Assembly (NCBI GenBank): GCA_020632915.1
Contig: JACKEP010000006.1
Coordinates: 1-64,000, forward strand
Origin: Alphaproteobacteria bacterium
Lineage (GTDB): Bacteria > Myxococcota_A > UBA796 > GCA-2862545
Direction: 5' to 3'
Length of the DNA: 64,000 nucleotides
Part shown: positions 1 through 9,248 of the stretch, one piece after another
How the letters are laid out: every line of letters begins with the position of its first letter
How positions within the stretch are numbered: position 1 is the first letter of the stretch
Position numbers and translations under genes: made by a program
Notes under the pieces: model-generated
Databases searched by the model: none
The model's input: only the letters and a program-made list of their open reading frames with translations
What the model was told of the DNA's origin: nothing

Positions 1-28
1 TGTGTGCACCAGCGCCTCGGAGATCCTA

Positions 29-112
29 TGCGGAAGGGGGGACTCGAACCCCCACACCGTCACCGGCACAAGGACCTGAACCTTGCGCGTCTACCAATTC
101 CGCCACTTCCGC
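29..112 (-). tRNA. tRNA-Leu (anticodon CAG)
   Basis: Read on the minus strand this folds as a class II tRNA. The 7-bp acceptor stem pairs GCGGAAG with CTTCCGC and is followed by discriminator A. The D-arm region begins TGGCGGAATTGGTAGACGC. The anticodon stem CAAGG/CCTTG encloses the loop TTCAGGT, giving anticodon CAG. A variable arm and the T-arm GGGGGTTCGAGTCCCCC follow. The long variable arm, A73 and anticodon identify leucine. The 3' CCA is not encoded (ATAGGAT follows the stem), so it must be added after transcription. The gene stands alone at the window edge. Confidence 0.96.
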
Positions 113-239
113 GCGGCAGCCGGCATCTACCTTGAGCGCTGGAGGACGTCAAGCACGCGGGCGGGCGTCAAGGAACCGGACAGGTGGGTTGCTGGAGCCG
201 GATCCGTGAATAGGAGAGCGCCCCTGGAGGGGCGGCTCG

Positions 240-944
240 ATGGGCCTGTTCGACATGTTCACCAAGGAAGGCAAGCTCAAGCGGCACGTGCGCCGCATGA
301 GCGACTTGAACACCCAGCCCGAGGATCGCGAGGCCTCGGCGCGGTGGTTGGTCGACGAGGGGTCGGGCAAGGCGATCATGGGGCTGCTGTCGCGGTTCGA
401 CATGAACGTCACCCAGCAGCTCAAGGACCAGGCGGAGAAGGCCTTCGTCTACCAGCTGCTCGTGAACATGGGCGAGGCGGTCCACCGGCCGCTCGATGCG
501 TGGCTCAGGCGGTGCAAGCAGTACGCGTGGCCGCTCAAGCTGTGCGTGGAGCTGCAGGGCGAACAGGTGGCGATGACGGCTGTGTTCGCGCTGCTCGCGG
601 GCGACGTGGGCAAGAGCTCGTTCGAGCCCGAGAAGCGCAAGGAGCTGCTGGTGTGGCTCGCCGAGCGCAAGCACCCGGAGATGGTCGAGCACGTGGCGGG
701 GTTCCTCAAGGACTTCGACGAGGAGGTCCGCTACGCGGCGGCCGAGGTGCTCGTCGCGCAGGAGACGGAGGCGGCGCGGCCGGCGCTGCTGGCGGTGCTC
801 GCCGATCCGCAGGAGGACAGCGTGCGGCTCAAGCATCGGCTCGCGGGCGTGTTCCGCACGCGGGGCTGGTCGGTGGGCGACGCGGGGCTGCCGCAGCTGC
901 CCGCCGGCTTCGACGTCCGTGACGGGCGCATCGTCGCACTGTGA
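240..944 (+). CDS. HEAT-repeat-like cytoplasmic protein
   Basis: A 234-residue soluble protein with no signal peptide or membrane segment. The ATG is preceded by a purine-rich ribosome site (ggagggg, 7 nt away). Residues about 75-210 form repeated amphipathic helices; one unit contains DEEVRYAAAEVLVAQE, typical of HEAT/PBS-lyase-type alpha-solenoids that act as protein-binding scaffolds. The N-terminus (MGLFDMFTKEGKLKRHVRRM) is basic. No catalytic motif is visible. It lies downstream of and opposite to the tRNA and seems monocistronic. Binding partner and process are unknown; the repeat call is moderate, the coding call strong. Confidence 0.8.
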   Translation: MGLFDMFTKEGKLKRHVRRMSDLNTQPEDREASARWLVDEGSGKAIMGLLSRFDMNVTQQLKDQAEKAFVYQLLVNMGEAVHRPLDAWLRRCKQYAWPLKLCVELQGEQVAMTAVFALLAGDVGKSSFEPEKRKELLVWLAERKHPEMVEHVAGFLKDFDEEVRYAAAEVLVAQETEAARPALLAVLADPQEDSVRLKHRLAGVFRTRGWSVGDAGLPQLPAGFDVRDGRIVAL

Positions 945-972
945 ACCCGGCGTCAGCGGGGCCCGCTCCGCA

Positions 973-1001
973 TTGACGCGGGGTGGTTCGCGGTCCTAAG
1001 G
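973..1001 (+). promoter_or_regulatory. possible sigma-70-type promoter
   Basis: TTGACG at 973-978 is a near-consensus -35 box. It is followed after 17 nt by CTAAGG at 996-1001, a weak -10. The position 55 nt upstream of the lipoprotein start at 1055 is sensible, but the -10 match is poor, so this is a candidate only. Confidence 0.3.
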
Positions 1002-1054
1002 TGGCTCGCCTCGTCGACTTCCCCAGGCGCCGGTGCGCGCCTCCTGGAGCCTCC

Positions 1055-1426
1055 ATGCGCCTGCCGATCGTCGGCCTGCTCGTCACCACCGCGGCGGTGT
1101 TCGTCGCCGGCTGCGAGCCCACGTGCCAGGGCACGTGTCGCCGGTTCTATGACGAGGACCAGTGCGCCGGTCCCACCGGCGGCCTCGAGCGCGACGCGCA
1201 GATCGACGCGTGCATCGTCGAGTGCAGCACCGCGCTCAAGACGCCCGGCGAGGCGCCGCTGCCCACCGACGGGCGGTTCAACCCCGACATCCCCGCCCAG
1301 CCGATCAAGCCGGCGCTCACCAACGAGCAGGAGGCGGCGGCGTGGATGGACTGCGTGTGGAGCTTCGAGGATCTCGAGACCTGCCGCGACGGGATCGACC
1401 GGGGTGCCTGTGCCATCGTCCCGTGA
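1055..1426 (+). CDS. small Cys-rich lipoprotein
   Basis: A 123-residue lipoprotein. The ATG at 1055 is chosen over an upstream GTG at 983 because a ribosome site (ggag) lies 6 nt before it and the protein then begins with a clean signal peptide, MRLPIVGLLVTTAAVFVAGC, with the lipobox cysteine as residue 20. The mature part is Cys-rich (CEPTCQGTC, then single cysteines and an ACIVEC pair), which suggests structural disulfides in the periplasm or on the surface. It overlaps the next gene, which has a similar cysteine layout (CxxxCxxxC near the N-terminus), so the two are probably tandem paralogues. Function unknown. Confidence 0.8.
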   Translation: MRLPIVGLLVTTAAVFVAGCEPTCQGTCRRFYDEDQCAGPTGGLERDAQIDACIVECSTALKTPGEAPLPTDGRFNPDIPAQPIKPALTNEQEAAAWMDCVWSFEDLETCRDGIDRGACAIVP

Positions 1427-1760
1427 GCGTCGCGTCGTGCGCGGCCTCGGCGCCGCGCTGGCCACGGTGCTGGTGGGGCTGACGTCGGCGGGCTGCGCGC
1501 CCAGCTGCGCCACGGTGTGCGCCAAGCTCGACCGCTGCGACCTGAACCCCACGGTCGACAAGGCGGAGTGCGAGCTGTCCTGCGAGCGGGAGTACAACGC
1601 CACCATCGAGCAGAAGCTGCTCGACAACGACGCGCCCAAGGAGGTCTTCGACGACCACCGGCGGTGCCTGGGTGGCCACTCCTGCGACGAGATCGCGGCG
1701 GGGGCCTGCTACGACGAGGCGCTGTTCCCGTTCGCGCTCGCCACGCCGCCGGCCGAGTAG
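1410..1760 (+). CDS. small Cys-rich lipoprotein, tandem paralogue
   Basis: A 116-residue lipoprotein. The GTG at 1410 gives a basic N-region (MPSSRERRVVRG), a hydrophobic stretch and the lipobox TSAGC. GTG at 1404 or 1437 are alternatives, so the start is uncertain by a few codons. The gene overlaps the end of the preceding lipoprotein gene by 17 nt in another frame, implying translational coupling. The mature protein opens CAPSCATVCAKLDRCD and later has CELSCE, matching the cysteine spacing of its neighbour. No enzyme motif is seen; it is probably a disulfide-stabilised surface protein. Confidence 0.75.
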   Translation: MPSSRERRVVRGLGAALATVLVGLTSAGCAPSCATVCAKLDRCDLNPTVDKAECELSCEREYNATIEQKLLDNDAPKEVFDDHRRCLGGHSCDEIAAGACYDEALFPFALATPPAE

Positions 1761-1771
1761 GCCCGAGCGCC

Positions 1772-2923
1772 GTGCCGCGCCGCATCCCCCTGCGCGACCT
1801 CGTGCCCACCGGGCCGGTGCGCCCGCTGGCGCCGGGTGCGGGGGACGGCGCGCCGTCGGGTACGGCCTACGCCGGTGCCGCGCAGGTGCCGTTCCCGGTG
1901 CTGCCGGTGAGCGTGTTCGGGGCCACCTACGACGTCGACCTCGTGCTGGTGGACCGCGATCCGCGCTGGGACATGCACGAGCTCGCCCGGGTCGCGACGC
2001 CCGACGGTCCGCTCTGGCTGTGCAAGGACGCCACCGACGGCACGCTCGAGCAGACGATCGTCGCCGACCACCCCGACCTGCACGCGATCGCCCCTGAGAT
2101 CCCGCTGGCCAGGACACGATCGGACGTGCGCGTCGACGACCGCAGCACGCCGACGTGGCTCGATCTCGACGTGCGCTACACGGCCCGCGACGGCACCGCG
2201 GTGCACGTGCACTACGAGGGTCCACCCCCTGCGGGTCCGCAGCGCTGGCGCAACAGCTCGACCATGGGGCACAGCCGCGACCAGGTGCTCGTGGTGCTCG
2301 ACGTGTCCCACAAGGCGATGGCCCGCCGTGCGTCGGTGACGCTGGACGGTACACGGTCACCGCTGCGACGGATCGCGTGCCTGGTGCCCTTCGCCGTGGT
2401 GCTGCGGCAGGTGCAGGCGGGGTTCGCCATCGGCGCGTGGACCCAGCGCGGCGACGGCGCGGGCTGCTCGCTGGCCTGGGCGCACGGACCGTCCCAGGGC
2501 TGGCAGCGCGAGGTCGGCGACGGACAGGAGGCGCTCGTGCAGACCGACGCCCTGCGCACGCTGCGCCACGTGTTCGCGGTGCACGACGGGCGGCGGGAGC
2601 TCGCGCGGGCAGAGGTCCATCCCTACGGCACCGACGCGCCGGCGCTCGTCGCGCGGTTCGGTCCGTCGCTGCCCGATCTCGCCGCCCCGCTGGCGGCGCC
2701 GTTCGAGGGCACCTACGCGCTCGACGTGGGCGGCCAGCGCAACCACGGGGTCGGGCGGGTGCGGGTCGAGCCGGTGGCGGACGGGGCCGACGTGCACCTG
2801 CTCCCCACCGCGCCGCGCTGGACGGTCGATCGGCCCATGGTGTGCAGGGTCCGTTCCACGGCGGACGGGGTCCACACCGAGGTGGTCCGCGAAGTGGTCC
2901 GCGAGGCGGTCCGATCTGCCTGA
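1772..2923 (+). CDS. hypothetical protein
   Basis: A 383-residue protein of unknown function. The GTG at 1772 lies 11 nt after the preceding stop and is chosen because the frame is coding-like only from here (MPRRIPLRDLVPTG). There is no signal peptide or membrane segment. It is rich in beta-type sequence with many Trp and Asp, and has two similar-sounding halves: an N-terminal region to about residue 140 and a C-terminal region with GTYALDVGGQRNHGVGRVRV. No catalytic motif is recognised. It probably belongs to the same transcript as the two lipoproteins before it and the small gene after it. Confidence 0.7.
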   Translation: MPRRIPLRDLVPTGPVRPLAPGAGDGAPSGTAYAGAAQVPFPVLPVSVFGATYDVDLVLVDRDPRWDMHELARVATPDGPLWLCKDATDGTLEQTIVADHPDLHAIAPEIPLARTRSDVRVDDRSTPTWLDLDVRYTARDGTAVHVHYEGPPPAGPQRWRNSSTMGHSRDQVLVVLDVSHKAMARRASVTLDGTRSPLRRIACLVPFAVVLRQVQAGFAIGAWTQRGDGAGCSLAWAHGPSQGWQREVGDGQEALVQTDALRTLRHVFAVHDGRRELARAEVHPYGTDAPALVARFGPSLPDLAAPLAAPFEGTYALDVGGQRNHGVGRVRVEPVADGADVHLLPTAPRWTVDRPMVCRVRSTADGVHTEVVREVVREAVRSA

Positions 2924-2938
2924 CCCGGAGGAGATCCG

Positions 2939-3181
2939 ATGCGCGCGTTGACGACGGACGAGCTGGCGGCGGTGGTGCACGACGCGTCGAGCGTGGACGT
3001 GCGGGCGCGCGGGCGGCTCGCCCTGCTGCGGGTGGCGCTGCCAGAGGCGGTCGATCCGGAGGCTGGGCGGGTGGCGATCGTGGCGGCGCTGGCCGACACC
3101 CCGCTCGGGCCGGTGGACGTGATCGTCCAGCCCGATCCGGGCGAGCCTCGCGTGCTCGGCGCGGTGTTCGACGGCCGCTGA
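2939..3181 (+). CDS. small hypothetical protein (80 aa)
   Basis: An 80-residue acidic soluble protein starting MRALTTDELAAVVHDASS. A very good ribosome site (cggaggagatccg) stands before the ATG, and the stop of the preceding gene is only 15 nt upstream, so it is likely the last gene of that transcript. It is predicted helical in the first half and beta-rich in the second. No family is recognised. Confidence 0.7.
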   Translation: MRALTTDELAAVVHDASSVDVRARGRLALLRVALPEAVDPEAGRVAIVAALADTPLGPVDVIVQPDPGEPRVLGAVFDGR

Positions 3182-3192
3182 AGCGCGGCCCG

Positions 3193-4038
3193 CTACCAGT
3201 CGTAGAAGCCGTGGCCGGACTTCTGGCCCAGGCGGCCCTCGGCGACCATCCGCTGCATCAGCGCGGGCGGCTCAAACGCCGGATTGCCGAGCTCGGCGGC
3301 GAGGTACGTGCCGATCGCCATGCGCACGTCGAGGCCGACGAGGTCGGTGAGCCGGAGCGGGCCGATCGGGTGGCGGTACCCGAGGACCATGGCCTTGTCG
3401 ATGTCGGCCGGGCTGGCCACACCCTCCTCGACCATCCGGATCGCCTCCATGCCGAGGCACACCCCCAGGCGCGACGTGGCGAAGCCGGGTGCGTCGCGCA
3501 CGACGATGACCTCCTTGCCCAGCCGTGCGCCCAGCGCGCGCACCTGCTCGACCACCTCGGGGGCGGTGGCCGTGCCGGCGACCACCTCGAGCAGCGCCAT
3601 CACGTGCACGGGGTTGAAGAAGTGCATGCCGAGGAAGCGGGCGGGCAGGTCGAGGGCCTCGGCGATGCGGTCGATCGACAGCGACGACGTGTTGGACGCC
3701 AGGATGGCGCCGGGACCCGCCGCCTGTTCTGCCTGGGCGAGCAGGCTGCGCTTGAGGTCGAGGTTCTCGGGCACCGCCTCGATGACGATGTCGGCGCCCT
3801 CGGCGGCGCGGCCGACGGTGGGGACCGTGCGCAGGCGGGACAGGGCGGCGTCGCGCGCCTCGGCGCTGACCTTGCCCTTGTCGACGCCCTTGTCGAGGTT
3901 GGCGCGGATGCGTCCGGGGGCGAGCGCCAGCACCTCGGGGTTGGCGTCGGCCAGCACCACGTCGAGCCCGGCCAGCGCGCACACGTGGGCGATCCCGTGG
4001 CCCATCGTACCGGCGCCGAGCACCGCGACGGTCTGCAT
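3193..4038 (-). CDS. hbd: 3-hydroxyacyl-CoA (3-hydroxybutyryl-CoA) dehydrogenase
   Basis: Oxidises (S)-3-hydroxyacyl-CoA with NAD(P)+ or catalyses the reverse, in fatty acid, butyrate or phenylacetate metabolism. It has 281 residues, the usual length of the stand-alone enzyme. The N-terminal Rossmann motif is GAGTMGHGIA; the conserved SNTSS and the catalytic His region HFFNPVHVM follow, and the C-terminal domain ends GQKSGHGFYDW, as in Hbd/PaaH. The ATG at 4038 has a strong ribosome site (ggagg). It is divergent from the thiolase gene 75 nt away, so the two probably share a regulatory region and act in consecutive steps. Hbd and PaaH cannot be separated by sequence alone. Confidence 0.93.
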   Translation of the reverse strand: MQTVAVLGAGTMGHGIAHVCALAGLDVVLADANPEVLALAPGRIRANLDKGVDKGKVSAEARDAALSRLRTVPTVGRAAEGADIVIEAVPENLDLKRSLLAQAEQAAGPGAILASNTSSLSIDRIAEALDLPARFLGMHFFNPVHVMALLEVVAGTATAPEVVEQVRALGARLGKEVIVVRDAPGFATSRLGVCLGMEAIRMVEEGVASPADIDKAMVLGYRHPIGPLRLTDLVGLDVRMAIGTYLAAELGNPAFEPPALMQRMVAEGRLGQKSGHGFYDW

Positions 4039-4113
4039 GATCCCTCCAGGCGGTCGAGCCCGCGTGCTTGGTGCTATGAGCCTGACCTGGGTCCGTCCAG
4101 CACAGGGGTCCCG

Positions 4114-5312
<1,199 letters not shown>

Positions 5313-5316
<4 letters not shown>

Positions 5317-5705
5317 GGGGCTGGGTGGCCCTCGGCCTGCTCGGTGTGCTGGCGACGGGGTGCATGACGCCGGAGCGGTTCACCGCGAGTGCCCGACGCA
5401 TCGCCTGCGAGCGGGAGCGCGACTGCGACGCGGCCGCGTTCTTCACCCGCTACGGCTCCCGCCAGGGCTGCCTGGACGGCTTCGAGCTGTTCGTGCCCCA
5501 CGGCTGCGAGGCCCAGTGGTGCACCTTCGACGACCGCGCCGCGGGCACCTGCCTGACCGAGCTGCGCAGCGTGTCGTGTCCGCCGGCGAGCAACCTCGGG
5601 CCCGAGGCCCCCACGTGCGACGACGTGTGGCGGGACTGCGATCGGCAGGCGCTGTTCGCCTGCTACGTCGACGAAGGGATCGACGCGCTCGACGCGGGTC
5701 GCTGA
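5313..5705 (+). CDS. Cys-rich lipoprotein
   Basis: A 130-residue lipoprotein whose ATG overlaps the thiolase stop (ATGA), so its translation is coupled to the enzyme. The signal peptide MRGWVALGLLGVLATGC ends in a lipobox at Cys17. The mature region has about ten cysteines in CERERDC, QGC, HGC, QWC, GTC, SVSC, TCDD, DCD and ACY contexts, indicating a disulfide-knitted surface protein. It resembles the small lipoproteins near 1.0-1.8 kb in style but does not clearly share their CxxxCxxxC start. Function unknown. Confidence 0.78.
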
Positions 5706-5711
5706 CGGCGC

Positions 5712-6250
<539 letters not shown>

Positions 6251-6254
<4 letters not shown>

Positions 6255-7564
6255 GGGGTCCTCCCGGTCTGGGGAAAGTACCAGCGGGTGATGGTGCGGT
6301 CATGCTCGCGCGCGTAGGCCAGCCCGCCGCCGGCCCCGTCGGCCAGGGCGCGCGCCACGAACACGCCCAGACCGGTCCCGGTGGGCTTGGTGGTGAAGAA
6401 CGGCTCGCCCACCCGATCGCTCTCGGGGGGCAGGCCCGGTCCGTGGTCGACGATGCGCACGACGCCGTAGTGGCCGTCGCGTCGGACCTCGACCTCGAGC
6501 GCGTCGGTGCGGCCGAGCTCGGCCTGCGCCTCGCGCGCGTTCTCGAGCAGGTTGATGAACGCCTGGGTGAACGCGATGTTGGGCAGCTCGACGGGGATCG
6601 CCTCCTCGTCGAGCCGGACGCGAACGTCGAGCGGGCTGCCCTTGCTCCACAGCCGCAGGGCGACGGCGACGAAGTCCTGCAGGGGGGCACGCTCGAAACC
6701 CGAGGCCGACGGGTCGCCGGCGCCCACGAGCAGCTGCTCCACGATGTCGGTGCACCGCTCGAGCTGGCCCTGGATGACGCCGAGGTCCTTGGTGGTGTCG
6801 TCGTCGCTGTAGCGACGGGCGATGCGGCGCAGGCGCAGGCCCATCGTGGACAGGGGGGTGTTGAGCTCGTGGGCGGCCCCGGCGGCCAGGGTGCCGACGG
6901 CCCGGAGGCGGTCGGTCTGGGCGGTGCGCTCGCGGGCCTCGTACAGGCGCTGCTTCTGCCGTCGCAGCGTGCTGGCCATGCCCAGGACGAAGCCGCCGAC
7001 GCTGATCACCGTGACCGTGAGCGCCACGACCTGACCGAGGCCCATGAGCACGTTGGGCGGAAGCCCGTGCCGCTCGGGGTGCAGCGGCAGGTAGACCTGG
7101 TGGAGTGCGACGTTGGCCACCACCACGAAGCCCATCACGACCAGCGCGAACCGGGGCGGCATCATCACCGCCGCCATCGCCACATGGATCAGGTAGATCG
7201 GGACGAACGGGTTGTCGGCGCCCCCGGCGGCGAGGAAGAAGCCGGTCAGCACCACGACGTCGATCGACAGGTGGATGAGCAGCGTCTCGGGGCCGATGCG
7301 GTCGGGGCCGTGGAGCTGGCGAATCGCCCAGGTGTTGGCGAGCCCGAGCACGCCGGCGGCCCCGAGCATGAGCGGGATCACGATCGCGGGGCTGTCGAGT
7401 ACGCTGACGACGAAGCTGACGGTGACGATCTGGCCGATGATCGCCACCCATCGCAGCCGGACGAGCCACGCCAGCCACATGGCGTTCTCGTCCTTGGTCT
7501 CGGCAAGGTGCCAGGGACTGGACTGGGTGGAGAGGAACGATGGCGGGTCGTCGGCCAACTTCAT
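6251..7564 (-). CDS. regB: redox sensor histidine kinase RegB/PrrB-like
   Basis: A 437-residue membrane kinase with about six N-terminal transmembrane segments (residues about 35-200). The loop motif GGADNPF at 114-120 matches the GGxxNPF quinone-binding motif known in RegB. The H-box LAAGAAHELNTPLSTM carries His232. Cys271 (LERCTDIV) sits 39 residues later, about where RegB has its redox-active cysteine (His+40 in Rhodobacter). The catalytic domain has NLLENAREA, DHGPGLP and GTGLGVF. The likely role is sensing the ubiquinone pool or oxygen and phosphorylating the RegA partner encoded immediately downstream. The ATG at 7564 follows AGG closely; ATG codons slightly upstream are less likely. 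Confidence 0.9.
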
Positions 7565-7663
7565 CCTGCAAGGACCTCGCGTAGCGGTCGGACCGCGCGC
7601 TGTCGCCGGGGAGCGTCCATCGGTTGCGCCCCGGTTCGGGAGGTCATCCTGCCACACACGGGC

Positions 7664-8470
7664 TCACGGGCCGTCGAGGCGGGACAGCTCGGCGGTGAGC
7701 GTGCCGATGGCGCGCCCGTCCGCGCCGACGTCAGGGCGCCACCGTGCCTCGACCGAGCGCCGCGTCAGCGCCCCGGGGTCGGTGTCCCACGTGGTGGTGG
7801 CCACGACCTCGATGGCGGGACCGATCGCGCCGACCTGGAGCTGGGCCGTGTGGGCCAGGGTGCACCGAAGGCCGGCGTCTGCGCTGGCGACGTCGGACAG
7901 GGTGGCCTGCGTGGACGTGCGCACGTCCTGGTCGAGCGGCAGCACCGGCGCGAAGGCGCGCGCGAGGCCGGGGTCGGGCCAGGTGTCGCCGGGACGCACC
8001 CCGGCCGCCGGAAAGTGTACGGCCATCAGCCGGTGGGGGAGCGCCTGGGCGAAGTCGGCCAGGGAACAGGCGACGATGCGTCCGGACAGCCGCAGGTCGA
8101 GGAACACCTCCTCGGGCGTCTGGCGTGCGGCGACGGCTCGCGCCGCGTCGAGCCGGCGGGCGTCGACGTCGTGGCCGTCGGCCGTGACCTGGGTGCCCAG
8201 GCCCACGAGCTTGCCTTCGAGGTGGATGACGCCGGAGGGGTCCAGGTCGGTGGCGACGTAGGTCCAGTCCTCCGCGCGCGTGTACCCGACCGACCCCACG
8301 TAGCGGGTGATCACCGTCCGGAAGGTCATCCGTGCCCCGGCGACCCAGCGCCAGCCGAGGCGCAGGGGCTGCTCCGGGTCGGCCACCAGGGGCGCGACGG
8401 GTGCGGTGTGGACGCAGCCGGCGGCCGTCGCCGCGCCCAGCCAGCCGAGCACCCGGCGCCGGGAGGGCAC
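7664..8470 (-). CDS. putative Tat-exported lipoprotein, function unknown
   Basis: About 268 residues from the GTG at 8470. The N-terminus MPSRRRVLGWLGAATAAGC combines a twin-arginine motif (SRRRVLG) with a lipobox cysteine at residue 19, suggesting Tat export and lipidation. The mature part is mostly beta-strand (LRLGWRWVAGARMTFRTVIT), with no cofactor motif visible. The upstream gene on the same strand ends 15 nt earlier, so the two are probably co-transcribed. A CTG at 8488 could add six residues. Tat export of a protein lacking an obvious cofactor site is odd, so the start deserves checking. Confidence 0.7.
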   Translation of the reverse strand: MPSRRRVLGWLGAATAAGCVHTAPVAPLVADPEQPLRLGWRWVAGARMTFRTVITRYVGSVGYTRAEDWTYVATDLDPSGVIHLEGKLVGLGTQVTADGHDVDARRLDAARAVAARQTPEEVFLDLRLSGRIVACSLADFAQALPHRLMAVHFPAAGVRPGDTWPDPGLARAFAPVLPLDQDVRTSTQATLSDVASADAGLRCTLAHTAQLQVGAIGPAIEVVATTTWDTDPGALTRRSVEARWRPDVGADGRAIGTLTAELSRLDGP

Positions 8471-8484
8471 GCGGGGGGATGCGC

Positions 8485-8943
8485 TCAGCGCGCCTCCACG
8501 AGCCGACGCAGGGCAGGGGAGGGGGCGGTGCGCAAGACGGTGACGAAGCGTGCGGCGTGGGGCCCTTGCAAGGCGTCGGTGGCCAGGGCCACGGCACGCG
8601 GCTCGGGCAGGTCCGGCAGCGCGACGGCGACGACGCGGGCGATGCCGGCCCAGTCGGTGCGGCCCAGCCAGGTGCGCACGATGGCGTCGGCGTCGTCGCG
8701 GACCACCACGCACCGGGCCGCGCGCACCGCGACGGTGGGCGGGCTGTCGACGTGCTCGACGATCGCGGCGAGCGAGGCCGTGGGATCGGACAGGCGCGCG
8801 ACGAGGTCGGCGCAGGGGGGCGCGCCGTCGTGGGCCGACAGGGCCTGGATCACCTCGCGCTCGGCAGCGCTCGGCGCCCAGTCCCCGGCGTGGGCGACCG
8901 GGACGGACAGGAGCGCAGCGACGACGGCGGACCAGGACCTCAT
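8485..8943 (-). CDS. small exported alpha-helical protein
   Basis: A 152-residue protein with a Sec signal peptide (MRSWSAVVAALLSVPVAHAG, cleavage probably after AHA). The mature chain is Ala/Val/Arg-rich and helical, with repeated units such as VAVRAARCVVV and AIVRTWLG that resemble short HEAT-type repeats. It lies immediately upstream of the Tat-type lipoprotein gene on the same strand, so joint function in the envelope is possible. No known family is recognised. Confidence 0.68.
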   Translation of the reverse strand: MRSWSAVVAALLSVPVAHAGDWAPSAAEREVIQALSAHDGAPPCADLVARLSDPTASLAAIVEHVDSPPTVAVRAARCVVVRDDADAIVRTWLGRTDWAGIARVVAVALPDLPEPRAVALATDALQGPHAARFVTVLRTAPSPALRRLVEAR

Positions 8944-9248
8944 GGCGCGTCGCTAACCCGGCGCGCGCCCCGTCACAGCGCCGCGGGAGCGGCGCGCGCC
9001 GATCGGCGGAGGGGGCATCCGATCGCCGGCCGCGGCGTGCCCGCGTGGCCCGGATGAAATCGGCTTCCACGATGGGGATGGAGGGGTGATACAACGGGCG
9101 CGCGTTCGGGGTCGCGGGCGCGCTCACGCGAGCCTGCCCTCCTTCCTCGCACCCCACCGCCTCTCTCCGCCTCCTTCCCCCCTCTCCCTCGCTGTCGGGC
9201 CGCTTCCCGTCGGTCCCCGGGCTCCCCGCCCGCCCACCGGAGCCTCCG
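8944..9248. other. 305-nt divergent intergenic region with a pyrimidine-rich tract
   Basis: The gap separates the minus-strand exported protein from the plus-strand hybrid kinase and should hold both promoters. About 9128-9200 on the plus strand is almost continuous C/T (for example ctccttcctc, cctctctccg, cccccctctccc). No convincing -10/-35 pair, operator, RNA or small gene could be seen. Such a leader before a GTG start may be a rut-like or unstructured 5' untranslated region. Confidence 0.5.
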
